From Lycium barbarum (lineage: Eukaryota; Streptophyta; Magnoliopsida; Solanales; Solanaceae), in assembly GCF_019175385.1 (NCBI RefSeq), contig NC_083346.1, positions 434,001-498,000 of the forward strand: a stretch of 64,000 nucleotides of DNA. The letters run 5' to 3'. This document shows positions 1 to 12,487 of the stretch, in pieces. The position numbers and the translations under genes were made by a program. Below the pieces are notes generated by a model. That model worked only from the letters and a program-made list of their open reading frames with translations, searched no databases and was not told the DNA's origin. Position 1 is the first letter of the stretch, and each line of letters opens with the position of its first letter.

Positions 1-503
1 TGTAATTTCAAAATACAATTTTATTCATAGAAAAGTTGTTTATTGACATGTAAAATTATAATCTTCGAGTTTTTCTAATGAGATCTCACATTTGAACAAA
101 ATATGATCCTCGGCCAAAGAGAGGTGTCACATCACTTCTCTAATGTCTTTCTAGCTTTATATTATATATAAGTAGATTGGTGTTACTTGAACTGCACAAA
201 TGTTCCACAATCATTTTTATTGGATGGATTAGGAGAATAGTAGAGTAAATTTATAATGTTATATATGTGTACTTTTATATATGTATCGTCATCGCTGACA
301 AAAATTCTTATCATTTACTAAGATACCCAATTACAAATAACAAAATTATGAAGTTATTTCTTAGTGTTTAATATAGCACGTAAATCATGAAAATATATAA
401 TTTTTTAAAAATAAAATTTGGCATTTTGCATAAATTCTGTAGAGAGAGAAAGGCAAACTTACTTGAATATGAATAGTAGCAATGATTACTGATTTTTGGA
501 GGC
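1..503. other. AT-rich non-coding stretch
   Basis: I see no open frame with coding character, no RNA gene and no recognisable element end here. Confidence 0.6.
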
Positions 504-983
504 ATTGAATGAACAAAAGTAGAAATGAAAAAACGAGTACGTCAAGGGAAGCCGAAAATAATATTAGGATGAATATAAAGAAGGATATGATTACATAATT
601 ATTAATATGAAAAATAATAAAAGGTTGGGAGAGGGGATATTAAAAAATATATATATATAATCAAGAAAATTGTCAAAAAGAAAAAAAATAAAAAATGTCA
701 AGATGGTAATGAGAATAAGATCAAATAAGAATATTTTATTATGATTGAATGAACAAAAGTAGAAATGAAAAAACGAGTACGTCAAGGGAAGCCGAAAATA
801 ATATTAGGATGAATATAAAGAAGGATATGATTACATAATTATTAATATGAAAAATAATAAAAGGTTGGGAGAGGGGATATTAAAAAATATATATATATAA
901 TCAAGAAAATTGTCAAAAAGAAAAAAAATAAAAAATGTCAAGATGGTAATGAGAATAAGATCAAATAAGAATATTTTATTATG
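504..983. repeat. Perfect 240-bp tandem duplication
   Basis: Bases 504-743 and 744-983 are identical by eye over all 240 positions, head to tail. Both copies begin attgaat and end ttttattatg. There is no coding content. The lack of divergence points to a recent duplication, or to an assembly duplicate. Confidence 0.95.
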
Positions 984-1577
984 TTTTTGCTTTTTCTTAA
1001 TTAAATTCTTAAAATTATTAAATAAAAGTTTTTATTTTCAGTTTCTTATTAGAAATCTTAAGAAGATCATTAAGATGGGAGGATTTGAATTCCGCACATT
1101 TCTATTATATATAAGTGTCCAAGAGGGACTAACACAGCAATGAATGCTTGTATCAAAAGCTATATAAATTGTACACTTTAACCAACTACTTTTTATCCCA
1201 CGTAGATAGATGTCATAGTACTGAATATTTATTCTCTTCTCGTGTATACACGTATGCACTTCAATTTTAATTCTCTGACATATTTATTTCCTCCGTGCAC
1301 TTTTACTTGTTCACTTTTGACTTTTCGACTTCTTTAAAAATTAATAAATGTAGTATATATTTTATCATAATATCCATATTTATTGGTGTATAGTCTCAAT
1401 AGCCTTAGAAAATGATTTGAAAGTGAGTAATTAATGTGAAGGGTAAAATAAGAAGAAGAAAAATTTATTTCTCCTGATATGTCAACTTAGACAAGTAAAA
1501 GTGAAGGGAGGGGGTGATTTTATCCTCGTTTTCCTTCTTTGTCAATACTTTACTTATTTTAATCTCCTTTACATTAT
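984..1577. other. Non-coding, nothing recognised
   Basis: AT-rich sequence with only short chance ORFs. No terminal repeats or RNA genes were seen. Confidence 0.5.
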
Positions 1578-2355
1578 CTAATTATTGTTTCTTTACATTT
1601 ACCAAATGTATTACTTTATATTTTCATTTCAGAATTAAAATTTGGTGATTTAGGATATAACATATATCTTTCTAATTTTGATTTCTTTGTAACAATTTTT
1701 TTTTATCTATAATTGTTAATATAAAAAATTATAATATATTTTTTAATTAATTTAATAAAAAAAATTATTAGTTTTGATGTTAAAAAATCCAATATGTGCA
1801 ACAATGACTCTTATGTTTAGATCTGAACAATTAGTTAATTGAGATGGATATCAACCTGTCGGTATACATATAAGATATTAAAGAATTTGAAAGAAAAAAT
1901 CTAGAATCAAAATATTAATTTTCCCTCATATTCTTACTAATTTTCTTTTCACATCGATGAACAACTTTCATTGTCATGACAATGAGAAAAAAGTCCGACT
2001 CTTTTCATCTCAAAGACTTAATTCCATCATATGTTTTTAATTTTTAAACTCCATTTCTAATTATAACTAAAGTGGTGATACATGAAATACATTTTGTATA
2101 TGTTGTTATATGTAATAACAATTAGAATCATTTTAAAAGCTATTTTTAAAATACAAACCTTAAAGATTGGTTAATTAAAGTGAATAAACATGTTCGGCCC
2201 GTATATATTGCTAGTTTACCACATATGTGACATATTATTATTTTGATTACGAGATGGGAGAGTGATTGTCCTTTTCTCTGGTTGTTTTTCTTTTTAAAAT
2301 AAAATTACTAGTTAATTACTTTTAGACTAATAAAAATATAAAAAATTAAATAATC
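1578..2355. repeat. Dispersed segment, copy 1
   Basis: Bases from about 1654 to 2352 align closely in the same orientation with 46506-47182, including shared phrases such as acatgttcggcccgt and gagatgggagagtgattgtc. The first part (1578-1712) also matches 35470-35618. It is non-coding. It may be an old segmental duplication or a piece of an unrecognised element. Confidence 0.8.
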
Positions 2356-3294
2356 TGAAGTAATTAAAAAAAAAATACTAAAGTCACTGGCTTATTTATC
2401 AAAATTTAAGTTAATATAAACATATTTTACCAAAAAGAAATGCATATGCAAACAAAATTTATATCTAAAATATAACTCTATTTTTTATAATTTTTTCACA
2501 AGTAAAACTTCCTAAAAATGATATAGAAATTAAAATATCAAAATGAACCAGTCCTCTTTGATACCCTATAAGTGCATGATATATATCAGGTTAGTATCAT
2601 AGAGGCTAAGCTCTTTTTTGAAGGAATGAACAAGTCCTCTATAATACTCTGTCAGTATATGTATATACCATGTGAGTATCATAGAAGACTGAGAAATGTT
2701 TTTTTTTTTTTTTTTTGGCTTTTAAGAAATGAGTTGTATTTTTCTCGAAGGAATGAGCCAATCCTCTATGATACTCTGTCAGTGTATGAAATATGTCATG
2801 TGAGTATCATACAGTACTAAGGAGTGTTTTCTTTTAAAGGAATGAATGAGTCATTTGTGATACTTTGTCGGTATATGATATATACTATATAAGTATCATA
2901 AAGGATTGAGGAGGTATTTTAGAGGAATGACCAGTTGATACTCTGTCAGTGTATATATATACCATGTGGGTATTAGAGGACTGAGAAGTGTTTTTTATTT
3001 TTATTTTTATTTTTATTTTAAAGAAATGAGTTGTGTTTATCTTGAAGGAATGAACCAGCCCTCTATGATACTCTGTCAGTATATGAATATACCATGTGAG
3101 TATCATAGAGGACTGATGAATGTTTTCTTTTGAAGGAATGAACAAGTCATTTATGATACCCTGTCAGTATATCATATAGCATGTGAGTATCGTAAAAGAG
3201 CGAGGAGATTTTTTTGAAGAAATGAACCAATTCTTTATGATACCTTATTAGGATAATATATACCATGTGGGTATTATAGAGGATCGAGAAGTAT

Positions 3295-3416
<122 letters not shown>

Positions 3417-3820
3417 TGAGCTGTGTGTTTCGTGAAGGAATGAATAAATCCTTTATGATACCTTGTCAGTATGAAATATACCATGTTAGTATCACAGAAG
3501 ACTGAGAAGTGTTTTCTTTTAAAGGAATGAACAAGCCATTTATGATACCTCGTCGGTATATATGATATATACCACGTTGGTATCATAGAGGACTGAGTAT
3601 TTTTCTTGAAAGAATGAACTGTCAGTCCTCTATGATACCCTATGAATCTATGATATATACCAGGTTTGTTTCATTGAGGACTGATCGGTGTTTTCCTTGA
3701 AGGAATGAACTGCTAGTCCTCTATGATACCCTCTCAGTATATGATATACCATATCAGGTTGGTATCATAGAGGCTAAGCTCTTTTTTGAAGGAATGAACA
3801 AGTCCTCTATAATACTCTGT

Positions 3821-3822
3821 CA

Positions 3823-3868
<46 letters not shown>
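3821..3868. repeat. (TA)n microsatellite
   Basis: An expanded TA tract in the loop of one palindromic unit. The matching unit at 2650-2670 has only a few TA steps, so the tract expanded after the block duplicated. Confidence 0.95.
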
Positions 3869-3869
<1 letters not shown>

Positions 3870-4475
3870 ATGTGAGCATCATAGAAGACTAAGAAATGAT
3901 TTTTTTTTTTTTGGCTTTTAAGAAATGAGCTGTATTTTTCTCGAAGGAATGAGTCAATCCTCTATGATACTCTGTCAGTGTATGAAATATGTCATGTGAG
4001 TATCATAGAGTACTGAGGAGTGTTTTCTTTTAAAGAAATGAACGAGTCATTTGTGATACTTTGTCGGTATATGATATATACTATATAAGTATCATAAAGG
4101 ATTGAGGAGGTTTTTTAGAGAAATGACCAGTTGATACTTTGTCAGTGTATATATATACCATGTGGGTATTAAAGGACTGAGAAGTGTTTTTTATTTTTAT
4201 TTTAAAGAAATGAGTTGTGTTTATCTTGAAGGAATAAACCAGCCCTCCATGATACTCTGTCAGTATATGAATATACCATGTGAGTATCATAGAGGACTGA
4301 TGAATGCTTTCTTTTGAAGGAATGAACAAGTCATTTATGATACCCTGTCAGTAGATCATATAGCATGTGAGTATCGTAAAAGAGCGAGGAGATTTTTTTG
4401 AAGAAATGAACCAGTTCTTTATGATACCTTATTAGGATAATATATACCATGTGGGTATTATAGAGGATCGAGAAG

Positions 4476-4482
<7 letters not shown>

Positions 4483-4566
<84 letters not shown>
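4483..4566. repeat. (TA)n(GA)n microsatellite, second block
   Basis: The shorter counterpart of 3299-3414 at the same place in the second higher-order block. Length difference at this tract makes up much of the spacing difference between the blocks. Confidence 0.95.
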
Positions 4567-4569
<3 letters not shown>

Positions 4570-4920
4570 TGAGCTGTGTGTTTCGTGAAGGAATGAATAA
4601 ATCCTTTATGATACCTTGTCAGTATGAAATATACCCTGTTAGCATCACAGATGACTGAGAAGTGTTTTCTTTTAAAGGAATGAACAAGCCATTTATGATA
4701 CCTCGTCGGTATATATGATATATACCATGTTGGTATCATAGAGGACTGAGTATTTTTCTTGAAAGAATGAACTATCAGTCCTCTATGATACCCTATGAAT
4801 CTATGATATATACCAGGTTGGTATCATTGAGGACTGATCGGTGTTTTCCTTGAAGGAATGAACTGCTAGTCCTCTATGATACCCTTTCAGTATATGATAT
4901 ACCATGTGGATATCATAGCC

Positions 4921-5065
4921 CGAGGAATGACTAAACATCACGGAATACCCCTAAAATATAAAATATTTACCCGCACATGTCCCCTCCTAAACTATTTTCG
5001 CTTCTATCCCCACCAGCTGGAAATATTTACCCGACATACCCCTCGGCTAAACCCCTTCCTCCGTG
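4921..5065. mobile_element. Short MITE-like insertion in minisatellite
   Basis: A C-rich segment with phrases like atcacggaatacccc and acccgacatacccctc interrupts the minisatellite pattern. It resembles in style the inserted segment at 21602-21716. I could not define both ends or a target duplication. Confidence 0.3.
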
Positions 5066-5404
5066 ATACCATTGCAATATTATTATATATCACGATAGTA
5101 TCATGTAAGATTAAGAGAGAAAAAATCCTCCATGATATCATCTCAGTATATTTATATACCAAGATGGTACCATGATCTTGAGGAGTGTCTCATTGAAGGA
5201 CTGAAGCAATCCTTCATGATACTATCACGGTATATGTTTATAAGACGATGATATTATAGAGTTTTTTTTTCAAGAAAAGTGTGTCTTTTTGAATAAATGA
5301 ACATGATCCTCTATAATACCATCTCAATTTATTTAAATACTATGATTGTATCATGAAGGACAAAGAGAAGGACTGAATCATCTTCCATGATACGATTATG
5401 GTAT

Positions 5405-5413
5405 ATAAATATA
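5405..5413. repeat. MULE 9-bp target duplication, left
   Basis: ataaatata, identical to 21503-21511 at the far end. Confidence 0.92.
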
Positions 5414-5539
5414 GAGAAAAGACATCAAATGACCCTTGAACTTGGCACGAAAACTCAATTTGACAACTAAACTTAACTTGTATTTATTTACCCCCCATTA
5501 ACAACTTACGTTTTAATTATTTTCCCCCTCTAGTGGCCC
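5414..5539 (+). repeat. MULE left terminal inverted repeat
   Basis: The reverse complement of 21378-21502 with about ten mismatches. It starts gagaaaagacat and ends near ctctagtggcc; beyond that similarity becomes patchy. Confidence 0.95.
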
Positions 5540-5877
5540 AGACCTGGGAGCGTGTTTGACAGTGTCTGACCCGCGCGTTAATTATTTTTTAAAACATTTT
5601 TTTAATAGAAATCGAATATTTAAATGGGGGTAACGGTTTTAATACTGTTCCCCCTTTCAAATCCCAACCCGACCCATCCTTTAGAACCCTAAATTGTTCT
5701 TCATCTTCATCTTCATCACACCTTCAATCAGCCCCATTTTTTTCCTCCATTCATGAAATTCCTCTTGCTCACACCATTGCTCCTTCATATATGTATTCTT
5801 CCTCCACGAAATTTCTCCTCCAAATTTCTGTCCATAATCACACTCTGTTCTAATTCGAAAATTTTGTGGGTTCATAA

Positions 5878-6318
5878 ATGTCTCAAGGTAGCTGTTCATC
5901 TCACGTAAAATTTAATTGTGGCACCATTGCCAAACACCTCACTTCATCGACTCCCAGTAATCCCGGACAGAAATTCTACAAATGTCCGAGGCCTAAGGGC
6001 AATTCTTGTGGATTTTGGGAATGGGAAGATGAATTTTTCCCTGAGATTCAGTGGAATAATGTTCAAAATTTGACGTTGTCGTTAGATGCGATCAAGATCG
6101 AAAGGGACAAATTGCAAGAAGAATAAATTGCCATTGAGGCTAGACATCTAATTGAAGTGAACAAAATGAAGGAGGAATTAATTGGCTTGAAGAGTAAACA
6201 ACAATTTGACTTGAAAAAAGTTCTAAACTTGGAGGAGAAACTTGCAAATACAAGGATGTTGCTTTTGATTTCATGGGGAATATTTATTGGATTTTTGGCA
6301 GCGTCCTTAATCAACTAA
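5878..6318 (+). pseudogene. GRF-type zinc-finger protein with coiled coil and C-terminal membrane helix
   Basis: From the ATG at 5878 the first 50 residues match a GRF zinc finger: Cys14, His20, Cys36 and Cys44, with TPSNPGQKFYKCP and CGFWEWEDE as core motifs. After residue 82 there is a TAA (6124-6126). The same frame then continues without interruption to a stop at 6316-6318, giving a charged heptad-like coiled coil and a final hydrophobic helix (about 20 residues rich in L, I, F, G). The full 146-codon layout of zinc finger, coiled coil and membrane anchor is common among short plant GRF proteins. It lies just inside the left MULE terminus. Its role is unknown; GRF fingers elsewhere bind single-stranded DNA or nucleic acids. 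A TATA-like atatttaaat lies at 5612-5621. Confidence 0.82.
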
Positions 6319-6360
6319 ATTTATGTTGTTGTATGTTGTAATTGCGTAGTAGGTAATGTA

Positions 6361-6462
6361 AGAACTTTATGCTCTTGTTGTAATGTAAATGTCATGGAAG
6401 AACTTTATGCTCTTGTTGTAATGTAAATGTCATGGAAGAACTTTATGCTCTTGTTGAAGAAT
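6361..6462. repeat. 38-bp tandem repeat
   Basis: About 2.7 copies of a 38-bp unit beginning agaactttatgctc, in the 3' flank of the GRF gene. It may lie in that gene's 3' untranslated region. Confidence 0.9.
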
Positions 6463-6549
6463 TTTTTTGTTATGAAAAATATTACATTCAAAATTGATAG
6501 CAAAAGTCGAGAAATTTTATAAATTACTTTAAATAGAGAATCTGGAGAC

Positions 6550-6949
6550 CTAATCTATCATTACGATCTCCAGATCCTCCTTTACATGAACAAAAAATAC
6601 TATGCGGTTCTCATCTAAACATGCCTTAAAACGCAACAAATCCCCTATCCCTAATTCGGCAGCATCAATGAAGGTTTTCTAGCCTTGAGCGAGGCGCGTG
6701 TATACGCCAACCTTGTATTTCATATTATACTCATGATCGTCGTAATGAACAATAGCGTCTTTGTCGGTGTTTGGAAGAAATTCTAGGATGTCAGTTGGAA
6801 GGATCTGTAAAAAAAAACATGTTATTACCAAAAGAGGTAAAAGAACAATTGAAAATATATAATACGACGACACTTACGAAATCGTCTTTTTCGACTTATG
6901 ATTTCGTCAATTCTTTGTCAAAACATGCGGCCATTTCCATGTCATCCAT
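6550..6949 (-). pseudogene. B3-like DNA-binding domain gene inside MULE
   Basis: Minus strand, two exons. Exon 1 is 6949-6878 and ends at a gtaagt donor. A 73-bp intron (6877-6805) ends in a T-rich acag, and exon 2 runs 6804-6550. The frame joins in phase 0. Exon 2 reads like a small B3-type fold: ILPTDILEFLP, then KYKVGVYTRLAQG, a gap at the usual Trp, KTFIDAAELGIGDLLRF and NRIVFFVHV. It has two in-frame stops: TAA at codon 18 (6898-6896) and TAG at 6681-6679, where B3 domains have the GW tryptophan. A TATA box (tataaatagg, minus strand) lies at 7040-7031, about 80 bp before the ATG. The B3 call rests on pattern only; no search was run. Confidence 0.6.
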
Positions 6950-7030
6950 CTTAGATGAAGGCTGCCTCTTTAATATCGCTATATGAGTTAAGAGTTATTT
7001 GAGTTGAGTGAAAGTGAGACGGAAAAAAGG

Positions 7031-7040
7031 CCTATTTATA
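7031..7040 (-). promoter_or_regulatory. TATA box of the B3-like gene
   Basis: tataaatagg on the minus strand, about 80 bp upstream of the start codon at 6949, at a sensible distance for plant transcription. Confidence 0.5.
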
Positions 7041-7608
7041 GTTGAGTTGAGTTATAGTGTTAGTGTGATCAAGTAGTAAATGAAGTCTCGGATTCACTGG
7101 TTTTGACCATCACTCCCAAGTACCAACTACCATCATTTACTAACTCGAACTCAATGTGTTTGACTGCTCGAATCTGTATAATGCATTTACTTGCATCCAT
7201 TCAATGTGTTTGACTGCTCAAATTTGTACACTGCTCAATGTACACTGCTCAAATCTGTTTACTGCACTTAGTGTTATACACAACATTGCAGTCACAGCTA
7301 GGAAACTTCTCTATGCATTTAATGTCATACACAACATTGCAAGACTATCCTGTCACAAAATCAGGAAATATACAGCAACAGTGCAGTCACAACTGCTAAA
7401 TATTGCAAGATTAGAATGTCAATACAGGGCAAAATTACAGTCACAACTACTTAATAAGCCTAAGTGCATATTTATTTGACAAATGTACATCATCTACCAT
7501 AATTGTTTCACAAAAACAACATCAAAATCTGCAGTCACTGCTGCATAACAGTCAGTACCAAAGACATACACAAACAGGACTAAACTAATTCAACTTCATT
7601 TTTCCGTT
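7041..7608. other. MULE intergenic spacer
   Basis: Lies between the 3' end of the transposase gene and the promoter of the B3-like gene. 7150-7270 contains imperfect repeats of a phrase like tgtttgactgctcaaatctgt. No coding exons were recognised. Confidence 0.5.
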
Positions 7609-9292
7609 TTATTTCTGAACAGCTGATGAACTTGTTTGACTTAAAGAGTTCAACTCAGTTTGTCCTCTCATCTGTTGAAGACCTTGTTGTGTTATAACTG
7701 GACTCCTTTTCCATTTGAGTCGTCCTGGTCTTAGTTGGTGATGTCCAAGACTACCAGTGACTACTGCTGAATTCATAGGCATGGTTGAAGACTGATTTTC
7801 CATTCCAGGCAACATTAACAAAATAGATCTCCATTAGGCTAGATTGTTTGTAGTAAATGGTTAATGAGGATGCAAACTTACATTGACAATTTTGAAACCA
7901 CTTTAGGTTTGAAGCACTTCCATTCCCACAACTCTTGGCCTCTTAAAGGGTGCCCCTCTTCCAGTAACTGATGCACTTGCATCAGAAGCCTAAGTCACAT
8001 TTAAGATGTCAAACAGTTAGAATTGTAAAATTGACTAAGTGGTAATTTAACAAGCTAAGTAATACATGTGATGTAGACGACTGTCTTGTAGCCCTTCCAA
8101 ATTGAAATGATGCAGCAGCCATGGCCTAATTCATATTTAAGTAGTTAGTCTCAATGTAAGACTCTAATATTTAATTAAGTAGTAAATAACAAGAAAAGTT
8201 TTTACTTGTTTGGTAGGACCTCTTGGTTTTCCCCTTCCTCTACTTGGTTGAGAATTACTTGGTACTGCAGAAGAACCAACACTTGACCTTGTTGAACTGG
8301 TACTTGTCCCTCTCCCCCTTGCAATACCTTCAAAGCCATTGGACTGATGTTTGCTATCCAAGTCTCAGAAAACTCTCTTAGTTGTCCTACCCTTTTCATA
8401 ATTTTGACTCTAATTTCCTCAAGCATTGTGATAATGGTCTCGTGCCTTGGCCCCAAAATCTAGGAATTGAAACTCTCGGCCAATTCGTTTCTTTCCAAAT
8501 TTTGAAGCTCAAAAATTCTAATGCAAGGTTCAGAAATAATTCTATCCTTGTACCTTTCTGAAATATACAAAGAATTTACCAACTTGTTCTTTGTTGTGCC
8601 ATTGCACTTGTGAACAGGATTATAATTCTTCACAACAAAATCATTTGTTCTAGAATCATAATTGGCAAACAATAACCATGGACAACCAGCAGTACATTTT
8701 ACCCTCACCCTAGTTGGTTCATTGACATATTTATCCAACTCTAAATGTTCTTGAACTGAATACCTAGTAAGTGCCTTCCTAAACTATTTAGCACTTTCAA
8801 ATGCAAGACCAGTCTCCCAAACTATTTCTTTACACTTAGGATAATAAATAACCCTATTTCTAATTCTTTTTTGTCTCCTTAACTTTTTGGTAGGCTTTTC
8901 AACCACACCTTCATCATCATCTTCATCATCAGCCTCTATTTCAAAGTTAACAGGTTCATCTGAGTCAAAAAATGGCTCATCCCCACCCAATTTTCCTTCA
9001 AATGTACTCTTACTCCTAGATAAATATTCATCATGTCCCATATCTACACCCTTTGGCCCTAAATTTATCCCTTCAGATGTCTTAGCCTTTTCTTTCTTCT
9101 TTTTTGATTTTACAGCCACCCTATTTTTCCTTAGATTCCTATCCTCGTCATGGACATCCCTATCAAATTCTTCTCCTTCACCTTCCTCTACCACTACATT
9201 GTCAGACTCCTCAGATTCACTCTCATTTTCTAAGTCAGAATCATCATCATCATCAGCTGCTAAAGTAGTAGTAGCTGCAGTAGCAGCTGAAG
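7609..9292 (-). pseudogene. MuDR-type transposase, C-terminal portion
   Basis: Minus strand, continuing the reading from 20424 across the retrotransposon. Order: an acidic linker (9292-8900); a basic stretch and the YPKCKEIVWETGLAF region; the MuDR zinc-binding motif (VKCTAGCPWLLFANYDSR and the following HKC, near 8680-8600); then ISEPCIRIFELQNL. This jumps straight to the post-catalytic sequence ELAESFNS, so the DDE core is deleted. Next come MLEEIRVKIMKR, a second deletion that removes the SWIM finger, a GRGRGKPRGPTKQ tail with a gtaaaaac donor at 8205, and small 3' exons down to a stop at 7609. Stops interrupt it at 8786-8784 (expected Gln) and 8462-8460 (expected Trp), with frameshifts. 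It cannot encode an active transposase. Confidence 0.88.
9288..9292. repeat. Ty3 element target duplication, left
   Basis: tgaag, identical to 20424-20428 on the other side of the retrotransposon. Confidence 0.93.
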
Positions 9293-12284
9293 TGTTATAT
9301 CCCGTGTTTTCATACGTTTGGAAAAACAAATTTGATAAATATTGGATTCTTGAGATATAAGGTCAAATTTGATATTTTGTTGAACATAGGAGTTATGCAT
9401 GAAAGAATAGAGTCATGGAAGTGTGGGACAAGGCTAAGGGAAATTTTGGAATTTTGAAAATTTGTTTCGGGAATTACAAAATATGATTCACAAGCTATTG
9501 GGCTCAAAAATTTAATTGGAAGTAAAGCCCAAAATGGGTGTCATGGCCGGCCACTTAAGGCCTTGATCCAAGCCCATTTTAGTTGGTCATGTGCTTGGTC
9601 ATGTGACCAAGCACTTCAATTATATATCTAGAAGATGAACACTTAGGATAAGCATAGAAAAAAAAATCAAGAACAAGAGCTAGAGAGAGGGAGGTTTCGG
9701 GTTTGCCATGGAAATTTGGCTAGCAAAAATCTTGCTTCAAAAATTTATTTCTTGTTGATTTCCTACTAAGTCAAGGTTCCTTTGTAACTTGGTATAGTTG
9801 TTTTGGAGTGGGAAGCATTAGAATCACCAAAGTGATCATATCTCCAAGTGAAGAAGACTTGAAGAAAAGGTAAGAATTTCTACCTTTTTATTGTGTTATG
9901 AAGTTTTGATTGTGTTGTAGTATATAGAAATGTGTTGATTGTATGGAAAAATGGAAGTTTGCAAAGTGGGTTTGGAATATGAGGTGTAGCCGTGTGTATA
10001 TATAGGTGGTATACCCACAATGTGTTGAATTCATGTTATATTCTAGTTGTGATTGTGATGAAATGCATATTGGAATTGAAAGTTGAATGATTTAGTTGAA
10101 GTTGACAAAGAGGGTTCTTGGCCGTGTGGTATGTTGGATTTGGGATAAAAATGAATTAAGTTGTTTAGTGTGTTAGTGTGTTATTGTGATGTTTGTAATG
10201 TAAATGAAGTTAAAATGATATAAGTTTGTATTGAATTGGAATGTAGAAACTTATGTCGTTTTAGTATGATTTGCCGACATTAAGGAAATGAAGTTGTTTG
10301 GTTGTTAATTGTGATGATCATTGATGAATTTGGAAGTTGGAAACATGTTATGAAGTTGTATGCCAAAGATTTGATGTTTTGCATAAGATATGACTTTGAC
10401 GGAAGGTTGTATATTATGTATATCGAGTGTATAACTTGAGGAAAACGATATGAAATGTTTCTAGAACTATATGGTGACGATCTTGATTGTTGATGAATGT
10501 GAAATTATTGATATTAGTTGAAAGTTGGGTTGAAATGAAGATTATGTCAACTTGTTAGAAATATGACTAGTTGAAGGATATTTATGTTTTTAATGTTCGT
10601 TGTTGATATTGATGTTGCCGTTTGGGTTGTTGTTGATGATTTCTAGCCGAGTTGAATTCTCGGGGTGCCATATGTATAGGGGAAGTGCTGCCGAAATTTC
10701 GGTAGCCAAATATGCATTAAGTTGAAACTTTGGTATTCATAGCTTACAATTGGTAAACTTGACCAATTGCAGTTTTTCGACGAAACGGGAAGTGAGTTTG
10801 GAAAGGCGTAAGGAGCGTGAAAGGTATGTAAAGCAACCCCAATTCTTCCCTTGGCATGCCCTTAGTGTGTTAGGTTCGGATCCGGGCCTCGAAGGACCTC
10901 TTGGCCCTCGGAATCCGCAAGAGAAAATTTCAGTTTTTCCTTCAGTAGAATTGAACTACTTTGGTACACTTTTCTTGAAATAATGCAACTTTGCTCCAAA
11001 TTACTTGGAAAGTCATAGAATGCTTGTAGAACCTTTTTAGGTGACATCATAAGTTTAGAGGGCATAATTTGAGCCCGCCGCCTTATTTGTCCCGAGGCGG
11101 GCCCACTATTCCCGGTTTTGCCCTTAATGTGCTAAAGCTTCCTTTTTAAGCGATTTTTGAAAGAAATGTTTTCATTACCCTACTAATCTCCTAACAAATA
11201 TTGTTTTAAATATTCTATTAAATCTAATAAATTATTTTGACACTCAGAATGACTTCAGGAAGGTTATATTTCTGTAATTTATTATGATATCCGAAATGCA
11301 TCTATTATGATCCCGTCCGACTTCGTTGGATTTGTTTATCTTTGATATGCCTCATCGAGTCTTTGAAAACATTTATGATATTTTTAAATTGCATTAGTCT
11401 CTCACTACTCCATTCGTGGATGTCCCAATGTTTCCCACACTGAGCCCGGGCCAGGATATGTTGTCAAGCGTGATTCTCTGCATTGTTCGCCGCACCCCGA
11501 TGTGAGGGGGCAGGTATACGCGTACATGGGTCTGTGGAGTATGATGTGCCATGTCCGCCTATTCTGATCTGATCTGTTATGGCCATTTTGATATGACATT
11601 TTATGATACGGGGCCACGCCCTTTTTTCTGATTCCTCTGTATTGTGGCACTAGCGTCGGGAGGGTGGCCACGTTCTGTCTGTTGAGTCCCGTGGCAGGGG
11701 CCGGATATGATATGACATATGTTTCTGTACACATTCTGTATGTTTTGGAAATATGCATTTGACACTCTGGATTTTGTATTTATTTTCTGAAATCATTATG
11801 ATTTGACTTCTGTGATTCCGTTTTACATATTTAGTACATATTTCGTACTGACCCCCTTTCTTCGGGGGCTGCGTTTTCATGCCGCGCAGGTACAGACGAC
11901 GGGTTCGCTGATCCACACGTTTAGGATCCCATTTCTGCTATTTTGGGGCGCTCTCTTCTTCAGAGCCCATCTTTTGATACAGTCTGTCACTGCTATCTGG
12001 ATATGTACATTGTTCTGGGTATGACGGGGCCCTGTCCCGTCTTATGATTATGATATGTTCTGTAGAGGTCTGTGGATATATCTGTGTGGATTCTGTACAT
12101 ATGTTTGGGATACTTTGTTCTATGATGGCCTTATCGGCCTATGTGTGTCAAGTCTGCTTTTTATGCTAAATTCTGTAGCGTCCACTAATATTATTACTAT
12201 ATTATTTTGTTAATATGCTAATTTGGGTATCGGGTACGTATAGGTGCCCAGCTAGGGCACTGGTCGCGGCCCACGGGTGTGACA
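9293..12284 (+). repeat. Ty3 element 5' LTR
   Basis: 2992 bp, starting tgttatatcccg and ending gggtgtgaca. It is near-identical to 17426-20423. The 3' copy has a few extra bases just before its terminal tgaca. Small ORFs at 10750-10983 and 11803-12024 recur in both LTRs only because the LTRs are copies. Confidence 0.97.
9621..9628 (+). promoter_or_regulatory. Likely TATA box of the Ty3 LTR
   Basis: tatatatc in the first 400 bp of the LTR, conserved at 17753-17760 in the 3' LTR. Transcription would start about 30 bp downstream. Confidence 0.45.
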
Positions 12285-12288
12285 AAAG

Positions 12289-12300
12289 TGGTATCAGAGC
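12289..12300 (+). other. Primer-binding site, initiator Met tRNA type
   Basis: tggtatcagagc, four bases after the 5' LTR. This is the standard plant Ty3 primer site complementary to the 3' end of initiator tRNA-Met. Confidence 0.93.
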
Positions 12301-12487
12301 GGTTCGTCCTCGGAATGTCCACAGACCGTGTCTAGTAGAGTCTTGAGTATCGGTGTGTTGTGCACCACACCTATAAACAGGAGACTACAGGGCATTTAGG
12401 ATACTACCCTTCTTTCTGTCTTAGATCGTGCGATAGAGCTGTGTTATCAGGATGACCCCTCCCTAATGAGTGGCTATAATTGAAGAT

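Noticed and set aside
7156..7479. Plus-strand 107-codon ORF in the MULE
   Set aside because: It comes from short imperfect repeats (tttgactgctc), has no domain, and lies between minus-strand genes.
8887..9360. Plus-strand Ser-rich ORF of 157 codons
   Set aside because: It is antisense to the acidic linker of the MULE transposase (GAT/GAA repeats read as TCA/TTC) and crosses into the LTR.
10750..12024. ORFs conserved in both Ty3 LTRs (for example 10750-10983 and 18882-19115)
   Set aside because: They are identical only because the LTRs are copies. There is no recognisable domain, and they are short.
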